Shown: positions 36,763-44,825 of the stretch, piece by piece
Numbering within the stretch: position 1 is the first letter of the stretch
Layout: each line of letters starts with the position of its first letter
Assembly (NCBI RefSeq): GCF_003258355.1
Contig: NZ_QKPO01000003.1
Span: forward strand, 62,001 to 126,000
Direction: 5' to 3'
DNA: 64,000 nt
Source: Confluentibacter sediminis
GTDB lineage: Bacteria > Bacteroidota > Bacteroidia > Flavobacteriales > Flavobacteriaceae
Made by a program: the position numbers and the translations under genes
The notes under the pieces: model-generated
Database searches by the model: none
Seen by the model: only the letters and a program-made list of their open reading frames with translations
Told to the model about the DNA's origin: nothing

Positions 36763-37941
36763 TTAAATTAGAGAATAAATATTACTTGGTGGAAATAATA
36801 AATCTAAACTATTAGGTTTTATCTTAAATAATGGACCTTTTTCAACGACTTTTCCTTTTGAGTTTCTTTTAATTAAATGGTCTAAAGTAATTACTCCTTG
36901 TTCTAATAATATATCGAATTGAGATACAATTGGCTTTCTTGTATGCTCAACTTGTTTGTATTTAAAATATTCTTTTCCATCCTCATAAATTGTATCTGCC
37001 GCAACCCAAAATGTTTCTCTATGTTTTTCAAGTAATCTTTTATGCAATATATCTAAAGTCCAAACTACAAAATCCCCTACTTTCTTATCATCAGAATATT
37101 CAATAAGATGGTTAATATCTGTATTAACTTTTAAAGATAAACCCTGCGAATTAGTTGTAATTGCTGAAATTGTACAATACAATTTATAATCCTCATCTCG
37201 CCAATATCCAAAAGCATTCAAAATTTCTGAAGAGCTTTTAAATTTACTCAATTTCCAATCCGGTACTTGAGCAAATAAATTTTTTCGGTTACCTTTATTA
37301 CTTCTAAAAGATTTTAATTCAATTCCTTTGTAATCTGGTGATTTGGATGAATTGATATTAATACCTAAAGCAGTTTCTAATGTTCTCCCCACTGAAGTAT
37401 CGGCATCTAACATCGATAAAATAGGACCACCTTTCGCAAGGTTCATTAACATATTTAACAACTCTTTTGATATGGCATTTTCAATATAATTAATCTCTTC
37501 AATTAATTCCTTAACAGGATTTGCTATTCTTGAATCTATTAATTTTTCAATTGGTAATTGAGTTAAATTAAGAACGTGTAATTTATTTTCAAAACCAATT
37601 AAAGCCAAAATATCGCTTGGGTTTGAAAATTTACTTAACCCTGAAAACCATATTCTTGGATCTCCATTTTTAGTGTTTGGCCTATATAATGATGTTTTTG
37701 ATTTGTATACTTTATCTACTTCATATATAATAGAATCAATAATAATTTTACTTTCAGGACCTTGGGATTGTAAATTATAATCGTGAAAATTATTTGTCTT
37801 TAAATAATTTCTAACTGTTCCTGTAGCATCCAATATGGACTTTTTTAAGCCAGTTTCTGTAGGTTCAATTAAAGTTAGTGAGATTGAATTTTCGGTTAAA
37901 ACTTTAAGCTTTTCTTCTTCTTTAGTTGTTAGTTGTCTCAT
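36763..37941 (-). CDS. MvaI/BcnI-family type II restriction endonuclease
   Basis: 392 residues. N-terminal domain (ETGLKKSILDATGTVRNYLK...SLYRPNTKNGDPRIWFSGL) and nuclease core of the MvaI/BcnI family (GGPILSMLDADTSVGRTLETALGI...PDYKGIELKSFRS), with the metal-binding D203, E208, K210 pattern. The end HLIKRNSKGKVVEKGPLFKIKPNSLDLLFPPS is family-typical. Relatives cut CC/WGG or CC/SGG; the site here is not known. Its ATG overlaps the methyltransferase stop (ATGA), so the two are made together; note that MvaI/BcnI are usually paired with N4-cytosine enzymes, here with a C5 enzyme. Confidence 0.88.
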   Translation of the reverse strand: MRQLTTKEEEKLKVLTENSISLTLIEPTETGLKKSILDATGTVRNYLKTNNFHDYNLQSQGPESKIIIDSIIYEVDKVYKSKTSLYRPNTKNGDPRIWFSGLSKFSNPSDILALIGFENKLHVLNLTQLPIEKLIDSRIANPVKELIEEINYIENAISKELLNMLMNLAKGGPILSMLDADTSVGRTLETALGININSSKSPDYKGIELKSFRSNKGNRKNLFAQVPDWKLSKFKSSSEILNAFGYWRDEDYKLYCTISAITTNSQGLSLKVNTDINHLIEYSDDKKVGDFVVWTLDILHKRLLEKHRETFWVAADTIYEDGKEYFKYKQVEHTRKPIVSQFDILLEQGVITLDHLIKRNSKGKVVEKGPLFKIKPNSLDLLFPPSNIYSLI

Positions 37942-40151
37942 TTAATATTTTTCAAGATTTCGGTTGCAACTGCTCTTGCTAAAAGCGGTGGAACTGCGTT
38001 ACCAACTAATGTGTATTGAGGAACTTCTGTTTTTCTGTTATTCCCTCCAGTAGAACGCTTGCCCTGAAAAACAAAAGAATCATCAAATGATTGTAACCTT
38101 GCCATTTCTCTTACAGTCAATGCTCTTGGTGTGTTATAATGTATGTAATCATCAGGAATAGTCATGACAGTTGGACTCTGCTTTTCTGGACAAAGAACAT
38201 TATAATTTCTTTTGTTTGATGATAACCCACATTTATTAAGTTTAGATTGCGCTTTTTTATAATCTCCCTCTTTTAAAATAATTTCAAGACGTTTTAAAAC
38301 ATCATCATTCTGCTTACTTGTTTTATGATTGTGAAGGACATCAAAAACTTTTTCTCCATTTTTTAAAGCTTCTGTACTTTTTACATAAAACGGTTTTGAT
38401 GCATTTTTGAATCTTCCATTTAACCTTCCATTTTTACTCCAGTCAGAAAAAGTCTTTCCATTTGTTATGTTTGGTTTTCCATCAATATTTCTATGTTTTA
38501 AAAGGCCACTCATTTTTTTTGCAGTTCCATTATATTGTTTAGATATATCAACTAATTCATATCTATGAGCTTCATCATCGTTACCAATAAAATCTAAATC
38601 ATATAATGCTTCAAAAACGGATACTTTCTCTTCTTCCTTAACTGTTGCAGGTATTTCCGAAATAAAATTCTGGTCTTTTCTACAGCCAATAAATAAAACT
38701 CTTTCTCTATTTTGTGGTACTCCATAATTAGAAGAATTAACTACAAAAGGAGCTTCAATTTTATATAGTCTTATATCACTTACAATATTATTTAGCTCTA
38801 AATTTTGTGTTTCATCACAAAATTCTTTTGCTAAATTCAAACAATCATCAGTATTTAAAGTATATATTTTTAAAGCGGTTAGAATATCATTACATGTTTT
38901 TTTATGGATGGTAGAAACTTTTAATTGTTTAAAAGCCTCTTCAATTTTAAGTATGATTTCATTTGCATCTAATTCAGTTAAAAAATTTGTAAAAGAATCT
39001 ACAAAATAGTCATTATCAATATTACAATAATCTTTCTCTCTTATAATATCTCGTTTCAGTTTTTCCCATTCTTTATTTCTAATTAACAAATTAAAACCGT
39101 GACGAATAGTGCTAATTCTTTCATCGGTTTTACTTGTTTTGTAATCTACAATTTCAGGGGTTAGTTTACGGAATTTAGCTTCAACAGTTTTAATATAAAC
39201 TTCTTTAGCATTTTCAGCTTTTAATTCACTGTATTGTTCAATTTCAATACGCTTCACTAAACAATCTAATAGAAAATCATCTTCTTTTTTTGTTTTTTTT
39301 AATCCGTTTATAAAGTCAGTTAATTTTGGGATTTCTTTGATATCAACAATAGAGTTAATTTCTTTAAGTATTAGTTCTTTAATTTTACCTTTCTCTTTTG
39401 TTAAAATACCTTTTACATTTTCCATAACAAAATATTTAGGCTGTAAAACTTTAATAACTTCTAAATAATGAGAAAATAAGTCATCTTTTTTATCGAATTT
39501 TTTTCTCTTACCTGCTAAACTAAAACTTTGACAAGGTGGCCCACCACAAACAACATCAACTTTTTTGCCTTTAATTTTTGATAATAAATTATCCAAAAAA
39601 TCTGGTTCTGTTATGTCTTGACATAAAAACTCGGCATCAAGCCCTAGTTGATGATTATATCTTACCACATGAGTGAGTTCACAGTTTTCATTTATATCAT
39701 TAGCAACAAGAAAATCAAAAAACTTATTATTATGTTCAGCCTGAATAAAACCTTCGCTAAAACCACCAGCACCAGCAAATAAGTCGACAAACGTAAAAGG
39801 TTTGCCATAGAGAGAAATTTGTTCTCTTAAAATATTTACATTATGGTCTTCTTTATAAGCACTGACATAGTTATTTAGTGTTTCTTTTATTTCTTTATTA
39901 GTATATTTTTTTTTGTAAGACTTATTAAATAACTCATTGGCTCTATCTTTCAAATAAGTTAAATAATGATTTATTTCTATATGTTTATCGGAAGTGTTTT
40001 TGGCTTGTTGAATTTCTTTATCAAAATCATTTGAAGCAATTTTTTCTCCAGTAGAAATCTTTATTTGTTTACCATTGCAGTTAATCCTTAAATGAATTGG
40101 AGATAAACCTTTTTTATCAGCTTTATCTAAATAATAATTGATTGTTGCCAT
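37938..40151 (-). CDS. C5-cytosine DNA methyltransferase with N-terminal recombinase Arm-type domain
   Basis: 737 residues. Residues ~1-75 (ATINYYLDKADKKGLSPIHLRI...KQIKISTGEKI...INHYLTYLKDRANELF) read like the Arm DNA-binding domain of Bacteroidota tyrosine recombinases. Methyltransferase motifs: I FVDLFAGAGGFSEGF (~121-135), IV GGPPCQSFS with nucleophile C207, VI ENV (245-247), VIII PQNRERVLFIG (~500), IX/X RLQSFDD and LVGNAVPPLLARAVA. A ~220-residue helical insert lies between ENV and QNRERV, where family members normally have a short loop. Protects host DNA and, with the nucleases downstream, makes a type II-like system. Confidence 0.92.
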   Translation of the reverse strand: MATINYYLDKADKKGLSPIHLRINCNGKQIKISTGEKIASNDFDKEIQQAKNTSDKHIEINHYLTYLKDRANELFNKSYKKKYTNKEIKETLNNYVSAYKEDHNVNILREQISLYGKPFTFVDLFAGAGGFSEGFIQAEHNNKFFDFLVANDINENCELTHVVRYNHQLGLDAEFLCQDITEPDFLDNLLSKIKGKKVDVVCGGPPCQSFSLAGKRKKFDKKDDLFSHYLEVIKVLQPKYFVMENVKGILTKEKGKIKELILKEINSIVDIKEIPKLTDFINGLKKTKKEDDFLLDCLVKRIEIEQYSELKAENAKEVYIKTVEAKFRKLTPEIVDYKTSKTDERISTIRHGFNLLIRNKEWEKLKRDIIREKDYCNIDNDYFVDSFTNFLTELDANEIILKIEEAFKQLKVSTIHKKTCNDILTALKIYTLNTDDCLNLAKEFCDETQNLELNNIVSDIRLYKIEAPFVVNSSNYGVPQNRERVLFIGCRKDQNFISEIPATVKEEEKVSVFEALYDLDFIGNDDEAHRYELVDISKQYNGTAKKMSGLLKHRNIDGKPNITNGKTFSDWSKNGRLNGRFKNASKPFYVKSTEALKNGEKVFDVLHNHKTSKQNDDVLKRLEIILKEGDYKKAQSKLNKCGLSSNKRNYNVLCPEKQSPTVMTIPDDYIHYNTPRALTVREMARLQSFDDSFVFQGKRSTGGNNRKTEVPQYTLVGNAVPPLLARAVATEILKNIK

Positions 40152-40160
40152 ATAGAATGA

Positions 40161-40199
40161 TTTACGGACGTTTTTACGGACACGGACAAATTTACGGAC
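40161..40199 (-). promoter_or_regulatory. Iterated GTCCGT motifs over the methyltransferase promoter
   Basis: On the minus strand GTCCGT occurs four times within 36 bases (starting at 40199, 40187, 40181, 40169), three of them as GTCCGTAAA; start spacing 12, 6 and 12 bases. The motif overlaps the -7 box at 40187-40194 and ends 10 bases before the ATG. This is the layout of an operator array or of recombinase arm-type sites. Confidence 0.75.
40187..40194 (-). promoter_or_regulatory. -7 box of the restriction-modification operon
   Basis: Minus strand TAAATTTG, a perfect TAnnTTTG, 35 bases before the methyltransferase ATG and embedded in the GTCCGT array. No good -33 TTG at 17-23 bases further up. 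Confidence 0.55.
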
Positions 40200-40285
40200 A
40201 GTTTTAAAATAATCCTATTAAAAATTAAAGATTTTATTAAACTATTCCATTCCACACACATTCCACTTCGCTACTACCTCGCCGT

Positions 40286-40539
40286 ATACAAAGGGTTCGA
40301 TTAAATTGTAGGACTATCAATTAATCCAACAAAACGACCTTGCTTTGTAAAGCCCACTTTCCATTTACTTCTTCGCTATGTGTTACTGTAATTTTATTGG
40401 TGCCTGTTTTTTTAAAGACGTCCATCAGTTTGAGGTTTTTAGGGACGCTGGTATTAATTACAATGGGTTCTGTAAGTAAGGCTCCTGCTGAGACGTTAAA
40501 TACATAGAGGCTTTTGGTGTTGGGTTTTATATCCTAAAA
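40286..40539 (-). pseudogene. Truncated duplicate of the lipoprotein gene at 46800
   Basis: 254 bases colinear without gaps with 46765-47018. On the minus strand it encodes about 71 codons, ...DIKPNTKSLYVFN...GALLTEPIVINTSV...NGKWALQSKVVLLD and a stop at 40321, nearly the same as the last 71 residues of the intact gene, with both synonymous and a few amino-acid changes. The upstream part is missing and the copy stops abruptly 18 bases from the TAGACTTGTAGCGACGGC motif. The homology also covers the 3' flank (AAAGGGTTCGATTAAATTG). Confidence 0.88.
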
Positions 40540-40557
40540 AACCTTTACGTACTGGAA

Positions 40558-40585
40558 GATAAGGTTTTAGACTTGTAGCGACGGC
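40558..40585 (+). repeat. Flanking motif, right copy
   Basis: GATAAGGTTTTAGACTTGTA then GCGACGGC; second copy of the motif at 34731-34760, same direction. It abuts the truncated gene copy. Confidence 0.55.
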
Positions 40586-40605
40586 TTTATAGTTGTTTGC
40601 TCTTT

Positions 40606-41250
40606 TTAAAGTTTGAAACCTATATAGAGGTTTGGTTCAAAAAGAAAATAGGTTTTCCATCTATTATCTATTTGTTTGAATGCTTCTGGGGTGTTTGTAT
40701 CTATCATCCAATTTTGACAATGAATTTGGGGTTCGATAAAGATTCGTTTTTTTTGACCAATGGCTATGTGGTAACCAAGGTGATAAGACGTGTATAGTTT
40801 AAACCCATTTGCTATTTTTTTGTTGTTTAAGTCTGAATAGGTTTTGTATTGCGGTAATACTTCTACTGAGGCAAATAATCCTTTCCAAAGCATTCGCTGA
40901 TAAGAAAATCCTAGGCCTGTTTCGCGTAGATAGCCAGGGTAAAATTCTGTTTCTGAATCTATTTTGTCTTTTAGTCCGTCCCACCACTGAATTCCCATTG
41001 GTTGAAATAATCTCCATGTGGCAAATTTTATACCTATGATGTTTTTTGAATCTAATTCACGCTTTATATGAAACTCAAAGTGTTGTGTATTTGTTCTTTC
41101 GCCTCCTTTGCCAATATTTCCTAAGATGATTGCTGGAAAGCTGACTCTGTATTTGAAGTCTGTGTTATTGTTTTTTATTGATTTTGTATTATTCTGCGCA
41201 AAAATATTTATTGTACAAAGTGTTAGGCTTATGATTAATAGTTTTTTCAT
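40606..41250 (-). CDS. Secreted, probably outer-membrane beta-barrel protein
   Basis: 214 residues. Signal peptide MKKLLIISLTLCTINIFAQ, then alternating hydrophobic strands rich in aromatic residues and a C terminus ending YFLFEPNLYIGFKL, as in small outer-membrane barrels. No family named. Stand-alone gene; the truncated lipoprotein copy lies just downstream, so the accessory island borders it. Confidence 0.65.
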   Translation of the reverse strand: MKKLLIISLTLCTINIFAQNNTKSIKNNNTDFKYRVSFPAIILGNIGKGGERTNTQHFEFHIKRELDSKNIIGIKFATWRLFQPMGIQWWDGLKDKIDSETEFYPGYLRETGLGFSYQRMLWKGLFASVEVLPQYKTYSDLNNKKIANGFKLYTSYHLGYHIAIGQKKRIFIEPQIHCQNWMIDTNTPEAFKQIDNRWKTYFLFEPNLYIGFKL

Positions 41251-41415
41251 TTTGATTTGTTTTTTATTGGTTGTTTTTTAATTACTGATTATTTTATGGG
41301 ACAAAGAAACGCCCTAAGGCAAGGCGCATCGTCCTAAATTATGATTTCAAACCTTTTTTGGTTTTTAATACTATTCATGGTTTTTTTATGAAATGTAATG
41401 GCATCATGAAGTGCA

Positions 41416-41447
41416 CAAAAAAGGCTTAACATTTTTGTGTTAAGCCT
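41416..41447 (-). terminator. Intrinsic terminator reading leftward
   Basis: AGGCTTAACA (41422-41431) and TGTTAAGCCT (41438-41447) form a 10-bp stem; on the minus strand six T follow (41417-41422). Ends the Vat-like gene. Confidence 0.8.
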
Positions 41448-41456
41448 GGCTATATA

Positions 41457-42089
41457 TTATGCTTTTTTGTTTTGAAGCAAGGCTTCTGGGTGTGAAGTAA
41501 GTTTATCTAGATTTTGAGTAATTTTATCTATATCCCAATGCCACCATTTTAATTGGAGTAGTTTTGTGATTGTTTCTTCAGAAAAACGTTTTTTTATGGC
41601 TTCGGCAGGATTGCCTCCTACAATGGTGTAGGGTTCTACGTTTTTTGTAACTACGGCTTTTGTTGCAACAATGGCACCATCTCCTATATGTACGCCAGGC
41701 ATGATTGTTGCGTCGTGACCTATCCATACATCATTGCCTATCACGGTATCTCCTTTAGAGGGATAGGTTTTGCCTTTCATGGCATTTTGCCAGGTTCCAC
41801 CAAATATGGCAAATGGATATGCTGATGTGGCTTCTGTTAGGTGGTTGCCTCCATTCATTATGAAGGTTGCTCCTGATGCAATCATACAAAATTTTCCAAT
41901 GATGAGTTTGTCTCCAATAAAATCAAAATGGTATTTAACATTTTTATCAAAGTTTAATACATCTTCAAAATCATCGTAATAGGTATAGTCTCCCACAATA
42001 ATATTGGGATTTTTAATCCTGTTTTTGAGAAAACAAAGTTTGTTGTAGTTTGGTAAGGGGAATTGTGTATTTGGATTGGGTATTTTCAT
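41457..42089 (-). CDS. CatB/Vat-type O-acetyltransferase
   Basis: 210 residues, hexapeptide-repeat xenobiotic acetyltransferase: IIVGDYTYYDDF, IIGKFCMIASGATFIMNGGNH with the catalytic His at the end, then DTVIGNDVWIGHDATIMPGVHIGDGAIVATKAVVTKNVEPYTIVGGNPAEAIKKRF. Family members acetylate chloramphenicol or streptogramin A; many chromosomal copies have other substrates. Whether it gives resistance cannot be judged from sequence. Length and motifs are normal. Confidence 0.88.
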   Translation of the reverse strand: MKIPNPNTQFPLPNYNKLCFLKNRIKNPNIIVGDYTYYDDFEDVLNFDKNVKYHFDFIGDKLIIGKFCMIASGATFIMNGGNHLTEATSAYPFAIFGGTWQNAMKGKTYPSKGDTVIGNDVWIGHDATIMPGVHIGDGAIVATKAVVTKNVEPYTIVGGNPAEAIKKRFSEETITKLLQLKWWHWDIDKITQNLDKLTSHPEALLQNKKA

Positions 42090-42253
42090 AGGGGTGTGTG
42101 GTTTGTTTTGGTATATTTAATAGGTCAACACCTGACTACCGATTTATAATGGCTTGTGCTGTTTCTAAAATAGTTTCCGCCAGCAAATTACCGAGTGTAA
42201 TGAATGTATAAAGTTATTGTATCTAAAGCTTTCATTTTGTTTCTTTTTGAACT

Positions 42254-43114
42254 TTATTGTTTTTTGGCTTCTTGTTTGTAAAAATCTTCTAAATGGTGGT
42301 TACCATATGTTGTCGCGATATTATCTTCTGCCATTAAGGTTAGAAAGAATTCAATTGGTCCATAGGTTTTGACACTTGTAAAGGTTTTTAGAAGGGAAAT
42401 GGTTGTTTTTCTTATCCAATCGGGTAAGTGAACGATTTTTTCAGGTTTGTTTAAAGCTTTTAGAGCGAGTTTACTAATATCATTAAGGCTTAAAACATCT
42501 GGGCCACCAATGGTTAATTCTTTGTTGTTATCGTCTAATGAGTCTATAATGGCTCTTGCTAAGTCTTCACCGTGGATGGGATTGAATTTTTGATTGCCTG
42601 AACCAAACAGATAGACGCGACCCGATTTGGCCATTTGTAAAAAGTCTTTCATGTCTGAGAAGAAACCATTGGGTCTCACGATGGTATAGTTTAACCCCGA
42701 GGCTTTTAAGGCATCGACAAATTTTTCCTTGGCTTCAAAAATCTTTAGATTTCGGTACTTATCTCCGTTTATGGCAGATACATAGACAAAGTGTTTTACG
42801 CCACTTTTTTTTGCTTCTTCCAGCAAATTCATATTGGCTTGATAATCGACATCCATATAGGTTAATCCATCTTTTTGTCTGGTGATACCTACTGTAGAAA
42901 TTACCGTGTCAATACCTTTGCATATATCTCGTAAGGTTTTTGGGTTTGTTACTTCGGCTTGTTTTATTTCTAAATAATTCTCATTCTGGTTTTGTAACTT
43001 TTTGGGGTTACGCACAATAGCGACGACTTGATTTTGCCTTTCAACGAGTGCTTTTAATATATAACTACCTAAATAGCCTGTTGCTCCTGCTAATAATATA
43101 TTGATATGTTTCAT
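42254..43114 (-). CDS. NAD(P)-binding atypical SDR (NmrA-like)
   Basis: 286 residues from ATG 43114 (MKHINILLAGATGYLGSYI); the open frame goes on to 43210 but that part overlaps the next gene and is unlike the family. Rossmann motif GATGYLGSY, then TVISTVGITRQKDGLTYMDVDYQANMNLLEEAKKSGVKHFVYVSAI and YTIVRPNGFF. Related to UDP-glucose epimerase/complex I assembly type SDRs; substrate not known. Confidence 0.87.
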   Translation of the reverse strand: MKHINILLAGATGYLGSYILKALVERQNQVVAIVRNPKKLQNQNENYLEIKQAEVTNPKTLRDICKGIDTVISTVGITRQKDGLTYMDVDYQANMNLLEEAKKSGVKHFVYVSAINGDKYRNLKIFEAKEKFVDALKASGLNYTIVRPNGFFSDMKDFLQMAKSGRVYLFGSGNQKFNPIHGEDLARAIIDSLDDNNKELTIGGPDVLSLNDISKLALKALNKPEKIVHLPDWIRKTTISLLKTFTSVKTYGPIEFFLTLMAEDNIATTYGNHHLEDFYKQEAKKQ

Positions 43115-43139
43115 TATTGATAAGGTATTTTGTTGTTTT

Positions 43140-43616
43140 TTAGTTCCGTTTTCTTTTAAAAATATAACGTGTGATAAAAATTCCATTATCATCATTTTCA
43201 CCTGCGTCACTTTCTACTGCACTTGTTACAAATATCAAATCCCAACCTTCTGAAAGCATTGTTGTTAGTTTTGATGAAATGACGGCATCATTGGCTACTA
43301 TATTTTGAAAGCGTATTCCTCCTAAATTATAGAAGTTCAATAATTTGGTCTCTTCAAAGTTTTTAACTCTAATATCTTTTCTTTTGGACGTATTGCGGGT
43401 ATGGTTCTCTTCTGTTTGTTCTGATGAGAATTGGGCATAGTCTCTTTCATCGTTTGCTGAGACTATACGTGATCTACCCAATCCACTTGGAACAATAGAT
43501 TCTACGCTTGTAATGACTTTAATTTCAAATGCTTGCTTTATTGATTCTTGACTGAAGAGAGTGGTTGTAAATAATGTGAATGTTGTTACTATTGATGCTA
43601 AAGCTAACTTTTTCAT
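43140..43616 (-). CDS. Secreted protein, DUF4177-like end
   Basis: 158 residues with signal peptide (LASIVTTFTLFTTTLFSQ). The final part, LLNFYNLGGIRFQN...LTTMLSEGWDLIFVTSAV...GIFITRYIFKRK, resembles the DUF4177 pattern of a strand, a helix with LN-x-x-GxxGW and two strands. No function known. A 25-base gap separates it from the SDR gene downstream. Confidence 0.6.
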   Translation of the reverse strand: MKKLALASIVTTFTLFTTTLFSQESIKQAFEIKVITSVESIVPSGLGRSRIVSANDERDYAQFSSEQTEENHTRNTSKRKDIRVKNFEETKLLNFYNLGGIRFQNIVANDAVISSKLTTMLSEGWDLIFVTSAVESDAGENDDNGIFITRYIFKRKRN

Positions 43617-43645
43617 ATTTGAATAGTTTAAGTTATTGTGTAGTT

Positions 43646-44725
43646 TTAATTAAACTCGTTTGTTAATAATTGTTCAATAATCGTATTACGTTGTGTTCCT
43701 GTATCGTCTTGTTGATTGCTTAATAGTACAATTGTTGCATTGTATTCTGGCACAAAACCAATCATGCTCCAATAACCATTAATATCTCCTCCGTGCCAAT
43801 ATAATGTGGTGTTTCCTTGTTGTGTGGTGAACCATCCCAACCCAAAATCAACATATCCGCTTGGGACATCTTGAGCGAATATTTCGATTTTTTCACTTTG
43901 TGAAAACCAATTTGTTTTTACGGCGTTTGTCCAAGTTTCCATATCTTTTGGGGTACTACTGAAATCGCCTGCACCAAACGGAATGGACATAGGATATGTG
44001 CTATTTGCGTTTCGGTCTAGATAGCCTTGTGCGTGCGTATCAAGTTCTATTTCATCTGTTCCTTTAAATGAATTTAGCATTCCTAAAGGGGTGAAAATTT
44101 TCTGTTGGATGTACTGATGATATGGTATTCCTGATACTTGTTGCACCAACAATGCTGCAATGAGGTAATTTGAATTGCTGTATTGTTTGTTTGATCCTGG
44201 TGTAAAATTGAGACCATCTTCGGCAATTAATTCTGTTATGATATTATAAATATCTATTTCATCTAATGTTTGCCCATCTTCGAAAGTTTGTTCAGCTACT
44301 GACTGATAGTCTGGAATTCCTGATTGATGTGATAGTAGGTGTGCAATGGTAATTTGGTCACCATTGGGAAATTGGGCATCAAATTCATTTAACGTTTGAT
44401 TAAAATTGTTGATAATTCCGTCTCGTTTTAGCTGCACTATCGCTGCGGCTGTTAGAGTTTTGGTAACTGAACCTATACGATAAGCTAGATTGTAATCTTG
44501 TGGTAATCCTGTGTCTTCATTTGCTAATCCAAAACCTTGACGTAGTAAGTCATTACCGTTTTTGGTTACAATGGCATATCCTTGAAAATCAATTTTATTC
44601 AATAGGTTTTCAACGGATGTGTAGTGAGTTATTAGGGCATTTGTAGGGTCGTCATTTGAGCACGATGTAAAAAGCCCTAAGATGGATATTATACATACGA
44701 CCACGGGTTTTTGTAAAATTTTCAT
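43646..44725 (-). CDS. Serine hydrolase lipoprotein, beta-lactamase class C fold
   Basis: 359 residues. Lipobox LFTSC gives a lipid anchor at Cys22. Active-site motifs S86-x-x-K89 (GSVTK), Y182SN (QYSNSNY) and a KTG-like HGG (WHGGDINGYWS). This is the esterase/DD-peptidase/beta-lactamase clan; most chromosomal members of this sort are esterases or peptidases rather than resistance enzymes. It lies downstream of a TolB-TPR-AraC regulator on the same strand; a direct link is plausible but unproven. Confidence 0.88.
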   Translation of the reverse strand: MKILQKPVVVCIISILGLFTSCSNDDPTNALITHYTSVENLLNKIDFQGYAIVTKNGNDLLRQGFGLANEDTGLPQDYNLAYRIGSVTKTLTAAAIVQLKRDGIINNFNQTLNEFDAQFPNGDQITIAHLLSHQSGIPDYQSVAEQTFEDGQTLDEIDIYNIITELIAEDGLNFTPGSNKQYSNSNYLIAALLVQQVSGIPYHQYIQQKIFTPLGMLNSFKGTDEIELDTHAQGYLDRNANSTYPMSIPFGAGDFSSTPKDMETWTNAVKTNWFSQSEKIEIFAQDVPSGYVDFGLGWFTTQQGNTTLYWHGGDINGYWSMIGFVPEYNATIVLLSNQQDDTGTQRNTIIEQLLTNEFN

Positions 44726-44825
44726 AATTGTTCGTTTTTTGATTATTAATTTTGATGCAAAGATTCATCAGATTTAATAAGCAATCGTTCTGAATTATAA
44801 TCTGAAACGAATTAATAGCGATTTC

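Noticed and set aside
41457-42089. Calling the Vat-like gene an antibiotic-resistance determinant
   Set aside because: Chromosomal hexapeptide acetyltransferases of this type often have other substrates; sequence alone does not show resistance.
43115-43210. N-terminal extension of the SDR protein
   Set aside because: Overlaps the neighbouring secreted-protein gene and is not part of the Rossmann start.
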